Of a DNA stretch of 38,481 nucleotides, positions 7,984 through 16,416 are shown piece by piece. The position numbers were made by a program, and so were the translations under genes. The DNA is from Rhodospirillales bacterium. Lineage in GTDB: Bacteria > Pseudomonadota > Alphaproteobacteria > Rhodospirillales > Magnetospirillaceae. The stretch spans positions 1 to 38,481 of the forward strand of contig JACMKT010000201.1 in the NCBI GenBank assembly GCA_014380005.1, in the 5' to 3' direction. Below the pieces are notes generated by a model that was not told the DNA's origin, searched no databases, and saw only the letters and a program-made list of their open reading frames with translations. Each line of letters opens with the position of its first letter. The first letter of the stretch is position 1.

Positions 7984-8392
7984 CGACGTGCTGCTGAACA
8001 AAGCCGCCACCATCGAACGGTGCGTGGCGCGGGCCGGTGAGGAATACCATAAGGACCCCGCCACCTTCGCCACCGACTTCACCCGCCAGGACGCCGCCAT
8101 CCTCAACATCCAGCGCGCCTGTGAAGCCTGCCTGGACATGGGCAACGTCATCATCCGCCGCGAACGCCTGGGCCTGCCGCAAAGTGCCCGCGACGTCTTC
8201 ACCGTGCTGGCCCGTGCGGGCTGGATCGATACTGGTTTGGCCGAGGTAATGCAGAAGATGGTCGGCTACCGCAACATTGCCGTCCACGATTACCAAACCC
8301 TGCAACTCCCCATCACGGTGGCGGTGATCGAACGCCATCTGGGGGATTTTCTGGCGTTCAGCCGGGCGGTGTTGGGGCGGGTGGGAATTTAG
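7976..8392 (+). CDS. hepT: HepT-type RNase toxin (DUF86)
   Basis: This 138-residue all-helical protein belongs to the DUF86/HepT group. The active motif RX4HXY is intact: R99, H104, Y106 (GYRNIAVHDY). HepT proteins are HEPN ribonucleases that cut RNA or tRNA ends and are inactivated by AMPylation of the motif tyrosine by MntA. The ATG at 7976 overlaps mntA by 8 bp, giving antitoxin-first coupling. It converges on the DUF4435 gene across 41 bp. Homologous pairs act in plasmid maintenance or phage defence; which applies here is not visible. Confidence 0.88.
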   Translation: MVDDVLLNKAATIERCVARAGEEYHKDPATFATDFTRQDAAILNIQRACEACLDMGNVIIRRERLGLPQSARDVFTVLARAGWIDTGLAEVMQKMVGYRNIAVHDYQTLQLPITVAVIERHLGDFLAFSRAVLGRVGI

Positions 8393-8433
8393 CGCCCCCA
8401 GCTGTTCTGCGAATTGACCGAACAACGGCGCAG

Positions 8434-9333
8434 TCAAATTATTCGCAATGGTCTTATGCCATTAGCGACCCAGTCGGCCAGCATTTTGAAGAAGTTAAAC
8501 TGCGATAGATAGTCTGGAGAAAGCGTTAGAAACACAAGGCCTTTTAAAACGTCTGCGTTGCAAAGTGTAATAGGGGTACGCTTTGACCTCAAATACCAAG
8601 ATAACACTTCGTAGAAGTCATCTTTGTGAATCCAGTGCCGGAAGTCATCGACGCGCAAAGAAAGGTGGCTGTCCAGCCACGTCTCCAACGCAACGATTGT
8701 ATCATGATACCCTTTGCTCGTAAGCTGCCTTGATAGAAAGCTCGACCGGTCGAATCGGATACCGTCATCGCTCGATAAAGAGAGGCTATTCTGAAGTCCG
8801 GCCCAGCTTAATTCACGAGCATAACTTTGCTTATATGCCCGTATAAGGAAAGATTCTCGGCAAATTTTAATAATCGACTGAAAAACTTGCTCACTAACCT
8901 CAACTTGGAAAAATTTTCTGAAATACGCATTCATTTTTTCCCATGTAAACCCGTATGATTCCAAGGCGGAAAAGTCCACCAGAAGCAGTCTCCCACACTC
9001 TGGTAGAGACTTATCAATGCATTCAAAGTCACGGTCAGCAACACAAAAAACGTTAATCAAATTAGGCTGAAGTTCTTCAGAAAGAGCAACGGACAGCGCA
9101 ACAACCCGACCGCGATTTCCTGATCCATACGCAGGCCTAACCAGTTCCGCAGGAACATTTACATCATCAATCGAATATGCCGCAAATGGGCGTAAGCCAA
9201 AATACCCTGTATATTCGTCAATCACTTTTACATCGCTGTCCCCTTCGACAAATATATCCCGCAGGCCCGGCTCAAATTCGTACTTTGCGATAAGCGAATC
9301 AATTGAGAATTTATATGTACCTTTATTCGGCAT
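8434..9333 (-). CDS. DUF4435 TOPRIM-like effector, AriB-like (candidate PARIS)
   Basis: The product is 299 residues from the ATG at 9333. That start is preferred over 9396 because AGAGGA lies about 8 bp before it and it overlaps the ATPase stop by 11 bp. The N-terminus has a TOPRIM-like acidic set: FVEGDSD with E30 and D34, then VFCVADRDFE with D100 and D102, as in DUF4435. In the PARIS anti-phage system AriB is a DUF4435 TOPRIM nuclease held inactive by the ATPase AriA; when released by a viral trigger it cuts host tRNA. Gene order, overlap and protein sizes fit PARIS, but other ATPase-DUF4435 pairs may exist. AT-richer than neighbours. Confidence 0.65.
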   Translation of the reverse strand: MPNKGTYKFSIDSLIAKYEFEPGLRDIFVEGDSDVKVIDEYTGYFGLRPFAAYSIDDVNVPAELVRPAYGSGNRGRVVALSVALSEELQPNLINVFCVADRDFECIDKSLPECGRLLLVDFSALESYGFTWEKMNAYFRKFFQVEVSEQVFQSIIKICRESFLIRAYKQSYARELSWAGLQNSLSLSSDDGIRFDRSSFLSRQLTSKGYHDTIVALETWLDSHLSLRVDDFRHWIHKDDFYEVLSWYLRSKRTPITLCNADVLKGLVFLTLSPDYLSQFNFFKMLADWVANGIRPLRII

Positions 9334-10693
9334 TGTCCGCGTCCTCTTCGCTGCATTCTTCGATGGCTGCTGACTCCACCTCTTTAAAGGTATCATTCAT
9401 GTAAACTGCACTTGCTCGGTGCTTTGCCAGCACCTCGAGCGAATGGGTCGCTAGGATAAATTGCACAGGCGAATCTGCCGTTAACCTCGCAAAGGACATT
9501 AGCAGATCTCTTTGCCACTTTATATTAAGAGACAACTCCGGCTCATCAATTATCATTATTGCAGGCTTGTTTCCAACGAGTACGGCATGACAAAATAAAA
9601 GTATTATTTGCCGCTCCCCCGACGACAGCAGATTCGGGTTTATCTCCCTACCCCGTTTGTCGTGGATTTTAATACCATGAGTTATTGTGAAGCGGATTTT
9701 TTTTGGCAAAAGCAGAGGCTCGATTGTTTCAATGAATCTATTCATGATGTTGTACACATGCGTTAATGCCCTAACTCTGGCTTCAACACCTTCTACATAA
9801 GGGCGCAGCACGGTCGCAATTAGCCCACGACTGGTTTCTGCGGCACTTTCGGCGATATCAATTAGTTCTTGAGACTGGAACTCGCGTATCAGCCCATATC
9901 GAGAGAATTGCTCTGTTTTCTCACGAAGCGCGGTGGCCCTTTCGAATAGTTCATCGAGAGAGCTTGCTCCTTCTTCATGTTTGTTGGAATGCGGTCGAGC
10001 AATTCCATAAATTATTTCTTTATATATTGTTTCAATGTCTTTCTCCCCTCGCGATGAACCGCGAATGGTCTGCCTCCGAACCCAGTCCATCACCCTCTCA
10101 AGAATGGGGGCAATATCAAGGTGATGTGAACGCTCCTGAGGTATGACGGATTTCAGGCGCTGGGGGACACCTCGTTCATCGAGGTGATAGCCGAGATGGG
10201 CATCTCTTTGCCCTCGCACTTCTAGCGCTCGCCTGTCGTCCCGAAGAAAATATACGGACAAATTTAGTTCGCGGATGGCTGTCAAATATGATGTAATATC
10301 GGTGTCAATGTCGCCACTATCACCAACTATAATATCCAGAGAAAACTCACACCCGTTTTTTTTCGATATTGATAAGCAATAAGACCCGACGTTATTAACA
10401 CCTACCCTGGTGGCACTTATTTTGGTGTCGTTAAAAAACGTTACGGAAAATTCTTTGAATGACGTATTGGCAATTAGGGTTTTTGCACCGCTAACCCTTT
10501 CAGGGACAATAATTGAATACAACAAATTCAATATTGTTGTCTTTCCACATCCATTGTCGCCGTATAAAATAAAGAAGTCATCGATGCTCTTGCGTTCCTC
10601 CTCATCTTTTGCGGGAAGCTCGTAACTTGTGTAACCAAACAAGCCGTCAACGAAAATTTTCTTTACAGATAAGGGTTTCTTTTCGGGTCCCAT
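9323..10693 (-). CDS. ABC/AAA-type ATPase, AriA-like (candidate PARIS)
   Basis: The product is 456 residues from the ATG at 10693, chosen for TTAGGA 7 bp upstream; the frame extends to 10753 without a ribosome site. Walker A is LYGDNGCGKTT (about residues 44-53). An ABC-type signature LLSSGERQIILLF precedes Walker B AIMIIDEPELSLN, and a switch His lies in FILATHSLEVL. A long helical insert (about 190-330) separates the lobes, as in SMC/OLD-like AAA_15/AAA_21 ATPases. The acidic tail (ECSEEDADNAE) encodes the start of the downstream gene in another frame. AriA ATPases sequester AriB and sense phage proteins such as Ocr. AT-rich base use contrasts sharply with flanking genes and supports acquisition. 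Confidence 0.7.
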   Translation of the reverse strand: MGPEKKPLSVKKIFVDGLFGYTSYELPAKDEEERKSIDDFFILYGDNGCGKTTILNLLYSIIVPERVSGAKTLIANTSFKEFSVTFFNDTKISATRVGVNNVGSYCLSISKKNGCEFSLDIIVGDSGDIDTDITSYLTAIRELNLSVYFLRDDRRALEVRGQRDAHLGYHLDERGVPQRLKSVIPQERSHHLDIAPILERVMDWVRRQTIRGSSRGEKDIETIYKEIIYGIARPHSNKHEEGASSLDELFERATALREKTEQFSRYGLIREFQSQELIDIAESAAETSRGLIATVLRPYVEGVEARVRALTHVYNIMNRFIETIEPLLLPKKIRFTITHGIKIHDKRGREINPNLLSSGERQIILLFCHAVLVGNKPAIMIIDEPELSLNIKWQRDLLMSFARLTADSPVQFILATHSLEVLAKHRASAVYMNDTFKEVESAAIEECSEEDADNAE

Positions 10694-10807
10694 ATTCAGT
10701 CCTAACGCAAGGTTGCCGCGTCTTAAGAATATTGCTGACATGCGAAAAAGCAACCAAAACGTTCCACGGGGCCTTGTGGTCCGGTTAATGACCTGACCGT
10801 ATAGCGT

Positions 10808-10885
10808 TCAACTGTGCGCCCTCACCCCGAACGCCCGCCGGAAGTGCTGGCGCATCAGCACGGCCGAGCCGAACCTGGCCAGTTC
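10808..10885 (-). pseudogene. Remnant of an AraC-family regulator C-terminus
   Basis: On the reverse strand 25 codons before a TGA (10810-10808) read ELARFGSAVLMRQHFRRAF then GVRAHS. This matches the last helices of an AraC-family DNA-binding domain (typically GFGS..LRRHFRR..GVSP). No start or upstream AraC sequence is present; instead the fragment abuts the stop codon of the MocR-like gene. It is likely the scar of a gene lost during insertion or deletion next to the ATPase/DUF4435 pair. Confidence 0.6.
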
Positions 10886-12269
10886 ACCCGGGCACTGCTC
10901 CCTCGATAAGCCCCAGCAACTTGACGCAATCCGACGCAATCCGCCGTTCGACCATATTGGTCACCCCCAGCAACAATCCGTGTGACTGCGGCTGACCGGC
11001 GTACCACGGCGATAGCGGGACCGGCGACAAGCCCAAGGCAAGGGCGCGGGTGGCGATGTCCACGTCATTGGCGCCATGGGGCAGGGTCAGGCGCACGGCC
11101 AAGCCGGCGGTGGCCGTTTCGCCCATATGGTTCACCAAGGCATCACGCCGGGCGGCGTAAAGTCGTTTCATGCGGCGCAGATGGCGCAGGTAATGGCCTG
11201 CGGTCATGAACTCGGCCACGGCGCGCTGGACCACACTGTTGGGGGCGGGGGCGAGGCAGGCGGCGGCGGTGCCGAATTGGGATGCGAGTTGCGGCGGCAC
11301 CACCAAGAAGCCCAGGCGCAAGGTGGGGCTGATGGTCTTGGCGAACGTGCCGGCATGCAGCACCCGGCCTTCACGGTCCAGCGCGGCCAAAGCGGGGGCG
11401 GCGCGGCCCTTCAGTTGCAACTCGCTAAGGTAATCGTCCTCGATGATCCAGGCGTTGCTGGTCTTGGCCCAGTCCAACAAGGCCAAGCGGCGGGCCAGGG
11501 ACATGGTCACGCCCAGGGGCGCTTGCTGTCCGGGAGTGACCACGGCCAAAGCGGCCACCGGGGCTTGGCTCACATCGGCGCCCTCAGCATCCACCGGGAC
11601 CGCCGCCACTTTCATGCCGGCCAAATGCAGCGCCGTGCGGGTCAGCGGAAAGCCTGGGTCTTCCATCCACGCCGTCCCACCTTCCAATCGCAGGGTCCGC
11701 AGGGCCAAGCCCAGCGCGCCGGAAAAGCCGCCGGTGATCAGAATTTGCGCAGGTGTGCAGCGGATGCCGCGGGCGATGGCGAGGTAGGCGGCGATCTCGT
11801 GCCGCAGCTCCGGCAGGCCGCGCGGATCAGGGTAGCCCACTGGTACCATGGCCGACGCCCGTGCGGCGCGGACCATGATCCGGGACCACAGGGTGATGGG
11901 GAACGCGTCCTGGGCCGGCACGCCCATCTGGAACGGCATGGGCGCGCTGTCGAATTTATGGAACAGCTCGGCAAACGGCGGCGTGTCGCTTGTCCCCGCG
12001 TCTGGGGCAGCCGCCACGGCTTGGGCGGCGACCCGCGTGCCGGCGGCGCCCATGCCCACGATCAATTGCTCGTCGATCAGCCGCTCATAGGCGGCGCGCA
12101 CCGTGCCGCGGGCCACGCCCAATTGGGCGGCAAGGTCGCGCCATGACGGCAGGCGCGCCCCGCCGGTCAACCGGCCATCGCGGATGGCATCGCGGATGGC
12201 GCCATGAATCTGGGTCGTCAGCGGAACCGTGACGGCGCGATCGACGGAAATCTGAAGCGGGGCGGTCAT
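10884..12269 (-). CDS. MocR/PdxR-type regulator (GntR HTH fused to aminotransferase fold)
   Basis: This 461-residue protein has a GntR winged helix at about residues 15-80 (VPLTTQIHGAIRDAIRDGRLTGGARLPSWRDLAAQLGVARGTVRAAYERLIDEQLI). A class I aminotransferase-like domain fills the rest. The PLP-lysine region appears as HAGTFAKTISPTLRLGFLVVP, and IIEDDYLSEL supplies the usual aspartate. MocR proteins sense PLP or amine substrates; PdxR types control vitamin B6 genes. It is divergent from an AhpD-like gene across 100 bp, so that gene is the likely target. No pdxS/pdxT is seen nearby, so the PdxR name is not applied. Confidence 0.88.
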   Translation of the reverse strand: MTAPLQISVDRAVTVPLTTQIHGAIRDAIRDGRLTGGARLPSWRDLAAQLGVARGTVRAAYERLIDEQLIVGMGAAGTRVAAQAVAAAPDAGTSDTPPFAELFHKFDSAPMPFQMGVPAQDAFPITLWSRIMVRAARASAMVPVGYPDPRGLPELRHEIAAYLAIARGIRCTPAQILITGGFSGALGLALRTLRLEGGTAWMEDPGFPLTRTALHLAGMKVAAVPVDAEGADVSQAPVAALAVVTPGQQAPLGVTMSLARRLALLDWAKTSNAWIIEDDYLSELQLKGRAAPALAALDREGRVLHAGTFAKTISPTLRLGFLVVPPQLASQFGTAAACLAPAPNSVVQRAVAEFMTAGHYLRHLRRMKRLYAARRDALVNHMGETATAGLAVRLTLPHGANDVDIATRALALGLSPVPLSPWYAGQPQSHGLLLGVTNMVERRIASDCVKLLGLIEGAVPG

Positions 12270-12369
12270 GGCACCGGATGGTACAGTAAATTGCTTCAGT
12301 CTTGGGCCTTTTTGGTGACCGCTTAGGGGTGCATGCTTGCAGCATCACTCTCGAGCGGAAAGCAGATTT
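12270..12369. promoter_or_regulatory. Divergent promoter region of the MocR-like and AhpD-like genes
   Basis: These 100 bp lie between two divergent starts and must hold both promoters and any MocR operator. An AT-rich stretch at about 12281-12330 (TGGTACAGTAAATTGC and CCTTTTTGGTGACC) is the best place for the operator. No clear repeat pair or sigma-70 hexamers could be fixed. Confidence 0.4.
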
Positions 12370-12822
12370 ATGACTCAACGTCTAGACTTCTTCACCATTG
12401 GCGCCGGCGCCATGAAAGCCTTTGGCGCGGTCAGCGGCTATTTGGGGGAGTGCGGGTTGCCCGGCGGCCTCATCGATCTTGTGTATCTGCGGGTGTCCTT
12501 GATCAATGGCTGCGCCTATTGCATCGACAAGCACTCCCGCGACCTTCTGAAGCAGGGCATGAGCGTGGACAAGCTGGTGCTGGTGCCGGTCTGGTACGAA
12601 GCGGGCGAATTGTTCACCGCCCGCGAGCGCGCGGCGCTGAAATGGGCGGAAACGGTGACGCGTGTGGCTGAAACCGCCGTCCCGGACGCGGATTACGCCG
12701 AGGTTCGCGCGGAATTCTCCGAACAGGAATTGGTGGACCTCACCATCGCCATCGGCTTGATGAACGCCTTGAACCGGCAAGCCATCAGCTTCCGCTTGGT
12801 GCCGGCAGCCGCGAAGCATTAA
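12370..12822 (+). CDS. AhpD-like carboxymuconolactone decarboxylase family protein
   Basis: The product is 150 residues from the ATG at 12370; the family usually begins as here (MTQRLDFFTIGAGAMKAF). An earlier in-frame ATG (12337) lacks support. The redox motif CAYCIDKH has C48, C51 and H55, as in AhpD-type alkylhydroperoxidases that reduce peroxides with a CxxC pair. The body continues FTARERAALKWAETVT and ends LNRQAISFRLVP, typical of this short subfamily. Divergent pairing with a MocR-like regulator is common and suggests control by it. The physiological substrate is unknown. Confidence 0.85.
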   Translation: MTQRLDFFTIGAGAMKAFGAVSGYLGECGLPGGLIDLVYLRVSLINGCAYCIDKHSRDLLKQGMSVDKLVLVPVWYEAGELFTARERAALKWAETVTRVAETAVPDADYAEVRAEFSEQELVDLTIAIGLMNALNRQAISFRLVPAAAKH

Positions 12823-12840
12823 GGGCGATTTGGTGGCGGG

Positions 12841-13272
12841 CTAGCCTACGCTCGCCACCGCCTTCGCACATCCTTGCACGTGGTCGCGGTACTGCTTGTC
12901 TTCGGTGCCGATATGGCCGACCCACCAATCCACCAGCCAGGACAACAGCTCGCCCACCACGGGCAGGGGGGCGGTGCCGGTGGTGATCTCGGCCACATAG
13001 GCGCGGAAAGTGTCGTGGCGGGCGCGGTGCTGGGGCAGCCAGGGATAGGCGGCCAGTTCCAGCATGCGTTCTTCGCGCTGGAAATGCTGGTCGGCATAGC
13101 GGGCGATGCGGGCCACGGCAATCCGCACGGCGTCTTCCGCATGGGGGGCGTCATAGGCTTCGTGCAGGCGGGCGATCAGATCCAGGATGCCCTTGTGGTC
13201 GTGGTCGATGCCATGGATGCCCACCGACAGATCATCCGACCACGCATCCCATTCAAGCTTGTCCGCCAGCAT
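12841..13272 (-). CDS. Bacteriohemerythrin
   Basis: The product is 143 residues from the ATG at 13272, chosen because GGAAGGAAAG lies 6-7 bp upstream; an ATG at 13290 has none. The diiron ligand set is present: H26 (GIDHDHKG), H63 and E67 (HFQREER), H82 and H86 (QHRARHDTF), H120 and D125 (HIGTEDKQY). The usual QHK is DHK here. Hemerythrins bind O2 reversibly and serve in oxygen delivery or sensing; they are numerous in magnetospirilla. It is a single-domain cytoplasmic protein, convergent with the AhpD-like gene and divergent from the DUF4142 gene. Confidence 0.92.
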   Translation of the reverse strand: MLADKLEWDAWSDDLSVGIHGIDHDHKGILDLIARLHEAYDAPHAEDAVRIAVARIARYADQHFQREERMLELAAYPWLPQHRARHDTFRAYVAEITTGTAPLPVVGELLSWLVDWWVGHIGTEDKQYRDHVQGCAKAVASVG

Positions 13273-13323
13273 GCCGGGCTTTCCTTCCATGAACTAACCG
13301 CGCAATTCGGTGTTCATCATGCC

Positions 13324-13815
13324 ATGAAAGCCGCCCTGATCATCTGCGCGTTATTGGTCCCGGTTTCGGGCGCGGCCCAATCCATGACCGCCGAGGACTT
13401 CCTTCGCCAAGCCGCCGAAGGTTGTTTTGCCCATGTGGAGGCCGGGCGCATGGCCCAGGGCATCACGACCTTGCCGCCCTCGGTTCAGCAATTGGGGCGC
13501 CAGATGGGAGCCAATGGGGTGCAGATGACCGAGCGCTTGGCCCAATTGGCGGCGGCGCGCAATCTGGCGCTGACCAACCAAATCCCCGCTGCCGACCGCC
13601 GCACGCTGGAGCGCCTGTCAACGCTGCAAGGCGCCGCCTTCACCCGCGATTATCTGGGCACTGTGCTGGACAGCCTGGAACGCGCCCGCGCCCTGTTCCA
13701 AATGGCCGCCATGCTGGAAGATGCCGGGGTGGCGCAATTCGCCGGGGACCGCTTGCCGGGTATCGAGACCCAATTGCAGGTGGCCGGGGCGGTCTATGAT
13801 GCGCAAATTCCCTAA
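13324..13815 (+). CDS. DUF4142 exported protein (ferritin-like fold)
   Basis: This 163-residue protein begins with a signal peptide MKAALIICALLVPVSGAAQS. The mature part follows the DUF4142 pattern: TAEDFLRQAAEGCFAHVEAGRMAQ, then VQQLGRQMGANGVQMTERLAQLAAARNL, then LSTLQGAAFTRDYLGTVLDSLERA and FAGDRLPGIETQLQVA. The family is predicted to form a periplasmic four-helix bundle related to ferritin-like proteins; its role is unknown. It ends tail-to-tail with the next reverse-strand gene with overlapping stop codons (13812-13815). Confidence 0.78.
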   Translation: MKAALIICALLVPVSGAAQSMTAEDFLRQAAEGCFAHVEAGRMAQGITTLPPSVQQLGRQMGANGVQMTERLAQLAAARNLALTNQIPAADRRTLERLSTLQGAAFTRDYLGTVLDSLERARALFQMAAMLEDAGVAQFAGDRLPGIETQLQVAGAVYDAQIP

Positions 13816-14387
13816 CGCTGGCTCATGCGTCCGTTCATGGATTGCTGCAGCTTGTTGTCGATGACATAGGCGTGCAGGGTGGTGCCGCCGTCCTCGATGA
13901 TGGCGGCGTCGTTGGTGGAGTTGCTCCACCGGGCCAAGCGGGCGTTGCTTTCCAGCGGCGGGCCAAAGCGGCTGGCGAAATGGGCGCTCAGGGTCGCGAA
14001 GGATTCCTTGGGCTGCTTGATGAACAATTGCACCAGCCGGGGCGACCCTGCGCCGTCGGGGAAGAACATGCCCCAGATTTCCGTGGACCAGCCGGCCACT
14101 TCCAGTCGGTACTGGCGCCATCCGTTCTCGTCTTTGGTGAACAGGCCGCATCGGCTGGCGCCCAGCTTTACGATGCCCTTGGGCAGGACGAAGGCGGCCT
14201 TGTCCAGTTCCTCGGGCCGGTCCTTGTCGTCCGAGCAGAACACCTTGACCCCGGCGGGCCAAGCGGCGAAGCGGAACTGCCCCTGCATCATGCCGGGACG
14301 GGCGAAGCCGAGGTCGAATTCCTTATCGGCGGCGAAGGCGGAGGCGGCGGCGAGGAGGAGCGCCGCAGTGAGGGCTGCAACTTTCAT
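13812..14387 (-). CDS. Exported protein of unknown function
   Basis: The product is 191 residues from the ATG at 14387 with a clear signal peptide (MKVAALTAALLLAAASAFAA). The mature domain looks mainly beta (FRFAAWPAGVKVFCSDDKDRP, YRLEVAGWSTEIWGMFFPDG) and has two Cys (FCSDD and SRCGLF) that could form a periplasmic disulfide. No family is recognised. The gene follows the lipoprotein hydrolase by 32 bp on the same strand and may share its transcript. A longer open frame to 14918 is the shadow of the hydrolase. Confidence 0.75.
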   Translation of the reverse strand: MKVAALTAALLLAAASAFAADKEFDLGFARPGMMQGQFRFAAWPAGVKVFCSDDKDRPEELDKAAFVLPKGIVKLGASRCGLFTKDENGWRQYRLEVAGWSTEIWGMFFPDGAGSPRLVQLFIKQPKESFATLSAHFASRFGPPLESNARLARWSNSTNDAAIIEDGGTTLHAYVIDNKLQQSMNGRMSQR

Positions 14388-14419
14388 GGAATTTAGAATC
14401 TCACAAATTCGCCTGTGCG

Positions 14420-15418
14420 TCACCCCTCGTGCCGCTTCGCCAAAGCATTCCTTGCGTATGTGTCGGCGCCCGACGGCAATTTGCCCATGGGCTGGGAAAT
14501 CCAGGCGGCGATGTCGTCCAGCACCACATTGGCCTCCAGATCGCGCAGCAGCATGTGGTAGCCGTTCTTGTACAAAGCCACCCGCTGCCCGCCCGAGGTG
14601 TCGGGCAGGGTTTCCACCATTTTCCAGGTGGGATCGGCGGGCACCACCTCGTCCTTTTCGCCGTACAGCACCAAGGCGGGCAGGCGCACGCGCGGCGCGG
14701 CGTTGGCGGCTTGGTCCATCAACTCCACCAGCCCGTTGATGGAATCCACCCGTGTCGCCTTGATGACCAGCGGGTCGGCGGACAGTTTGCGCAGCATGGG
14801 GATGTTGTCGGACGGCTTGATGTTGAGGCCGCGCCCGGTCAGTTCCCACCCCGGCGCCACCTGATAGGCCAGCCACAACGCGGCGCGCTGGAAAAAGCCC
14901 ATGGTGGAGCGCCCCCACACCGCCGGGGCCGACAGGATGACGCCCTTGACGTTGGGCGGCGGGTTACCGGCGGCGGCCAGCATGACCACGGCGCCGCCCA
15001 TGCTTTCGCCCAGCAGATACAGCGGCACGCCGGGATGACGGGCGGCGACCAAAGCGCTTGCGGTGCGCAGATCGGCTTCCATGGACTCTGCGCTGGACCA
15101 ATATCCCGGACGGGGTGCCTGACCGAAGCCGCGCTGGTCATAGGCATAGGCGGCGATGCCCTTTTTCGCCAGATACTGGCCGGGCTCGTCGAAGAAGTTG
15201 GAGTAATCGTTCATGCCGTGCAAAGCCAGCACCACCGCATGGGGCTGCTGGCCTTCGGGCAGCCAGCCGCGCAGGGGCAGGCGCACCCCGTCGGCGGACA
15301 GCCAATGGTCCCCATTCATCTGGGGGGTGGTGGTGGGCGGGCCGGGCAATTGGTACTGGGCGGCACATGCTGATAGCAAAAAGACGATCAGAACGCTGGC
15401 GAGGGCTTTTGCGGTCAT
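14420..15418 (-). CDS. Lipoprotein alpha/beta hydrolase (monoacylglycerol lipase-like)
   Basis: This 332-residue protein has a lipoprotein signal with lipobox LLSAC (Cys 18), so it is probably membrane-anchored in the envelope. The serine hydrolase fold shows an oxyanion segment LALHGMNDYSNFF, nucleophile elbow GESMGG, acid in LVLYGEKDEVVP and catalytic His in NGYHMLLRD. This pattern fits the Hydrolase_4 group of lysophospholipases and monoacylglycerol lipases. Its start overlaps the ABC ATPase stop by 4 bp, so the two genes are coupled. Substrate is inferred only. Confidence 0.87.
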   Translation of the reverse strand: MTAKALASVLIVFLLSACAAQYQLPGPPTTTPQMNGDHWLSADGVRLPLRGWLPEGQQPHAVVLALHGMNDYSNFFDEPGQYLAKKGIAAYAYDQRGFGQAPRPGYWSSAESMEADLRTASALVAARHPGVPLYLLGESMGGAVVMLAAAGNPPPNVKGVILSAPAVWGRSTMGFFQRAALWLAYQVAPGWELTGRGLNIKPSDNIPMLRKLSADPLVIKATRVDSINGLVELMDQAANAAPRVRLPALVLYGEKDEVVPADPTWKMVETLPDTSGGQRVALYKNGYHMLLRDLEANVVLDDIAAWISQPMGKLPSGADTYARNALAKRHEG

Positions 15419-16374
15419 TGGGCCTTGGACGAGGTCAGCTGCAGGAAGATGTCTTCCAGGTCGGTTTCCTCGGTGGACAGGTCAATGATGGACAGTCCCG
15501 CATTCCTGACCGCGTCGAGGATGCCGGAAATGGGCATCTCCGACGGTTTGTAGCGCAGGACTATGCGGCCATCAGGGCGGAGTTCGGGCGAGAATGGGGC
15601 AAGGCCCGGCGGCACATCCTGGGGCGGGTTCGCCAGGGTCAGGGTCAGCGCCTTGGAATCCAGCCGTCCCAGCAGATTGCCGGTATGGTCGCAGGCCACC
15701 AGCTTGCCATGGTTGATGATGGCGATGCGGTCGCACAGCTCTTCGGCCTCTTCCAGATAATGAGTGGTCAGGATGATGGTGGTGCCGCGCTTGTTCAGGG
15801 CCTTCACATAGGCCCACAGCGATTGGCGCAATTCGATGTCCACCCCGGCGGTGGGCTCGTCCAGCACCAGCACCGGCGGCGTGTGCACCATGGCCTTGGC
15901 CACCAGCAGCCGCCGCCGCATGCCGCCCGACAGGGTGCGGGCATAGGAATCCGCCTTGTCCACCAGCCCGACCGCGTCCAGGATTTCCATGGTGCGGCGC
16001 TCGGCCTTGGGCACGCCGTACATGCCGGCCTGGACCTCCAGCAATTCACGGGGGGTGAAGAACGGGTCCAGGTTCAATTCCTGGGGCACCACGCCGATGG
16101 CGGCCTTGGCGTCGCGTGGCTGGCGGTCGATATCCTTGCCCCACACCTGCACTTGGCCGGCGGTCTTGCTGACCAATCCGGCCAGGATGTTGATGAAGGT
16201 GCTCTTGCCCGCACCGTTCGGCCCCAGCAGGCCGAAGAACGATCCGCGCGGGATGGACAGCGAGATGCCGTCCAGCGCAACCTTGTGGCCGCGCTTGCCC
16301 TGATAGACCTTCGAGAGCCCAATTGCCTGAATGGCGTTGTCGGGCGGCGGGGCAGCTTTGTGTGTTTGAACCAT
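15415..16374 (-). CDS. ABC-2 type transporter ATP-binding protein
   Basis: This 319-residue ATPase has Walker A GPNGAGKST, Q-loop VVPQELNLDPFFTPRE, signature LSGGMRRR, Walker B VLVLDEPTAGVD and H-loop TTHYLEEAE. About 90 C-terminal residues (PEMPISGILDAVRNAGLSIIDLSTEETDLEDIFLQL pattern) form the accessory domain of drug/polysaccharide exporters of the DrrA/CcmA type. No permease is adjacent; the downstream gene is the lipoprotein hydrolase. The permease is either elsewhere or outside the window. It is divergent from the zinc-finger gene with only 42 bp between the starts. Confidence 0.9.
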   Translation of the reverse strand: MVQTHKAAPPPDNAIQAIGLSKVYQGKRGHKVALDGISLSIPRGSFFGLLGPNGAGKSTFINILAGLVSKTAGQVQVWGKDIDRQPRDAKAAIGVVPQELNLDPFFTPRELLEVQAGMYGVPKAERRTMEILDAVGLVDKADSYARTLSGGMRRRLLVAKAMVHTPPVLVLDEPTAGVDIELRQSLWAYVKALNKRGTTIILTTHYLEEAEELCDRIAIINHGKLVACDHTGNLLGRLDSKALTLTLANPPQDVPPGLAPFSPELRPDGRIVLRYKPSEMPISGILDAVRNAGLSIIDLSTEETDLEDIFLQLTSSKAQ

Positions 16375-16416
16375 GGCCGTTCATGGGTATCATCCGCCCG
16401 TTTCAACGGTCAACGG

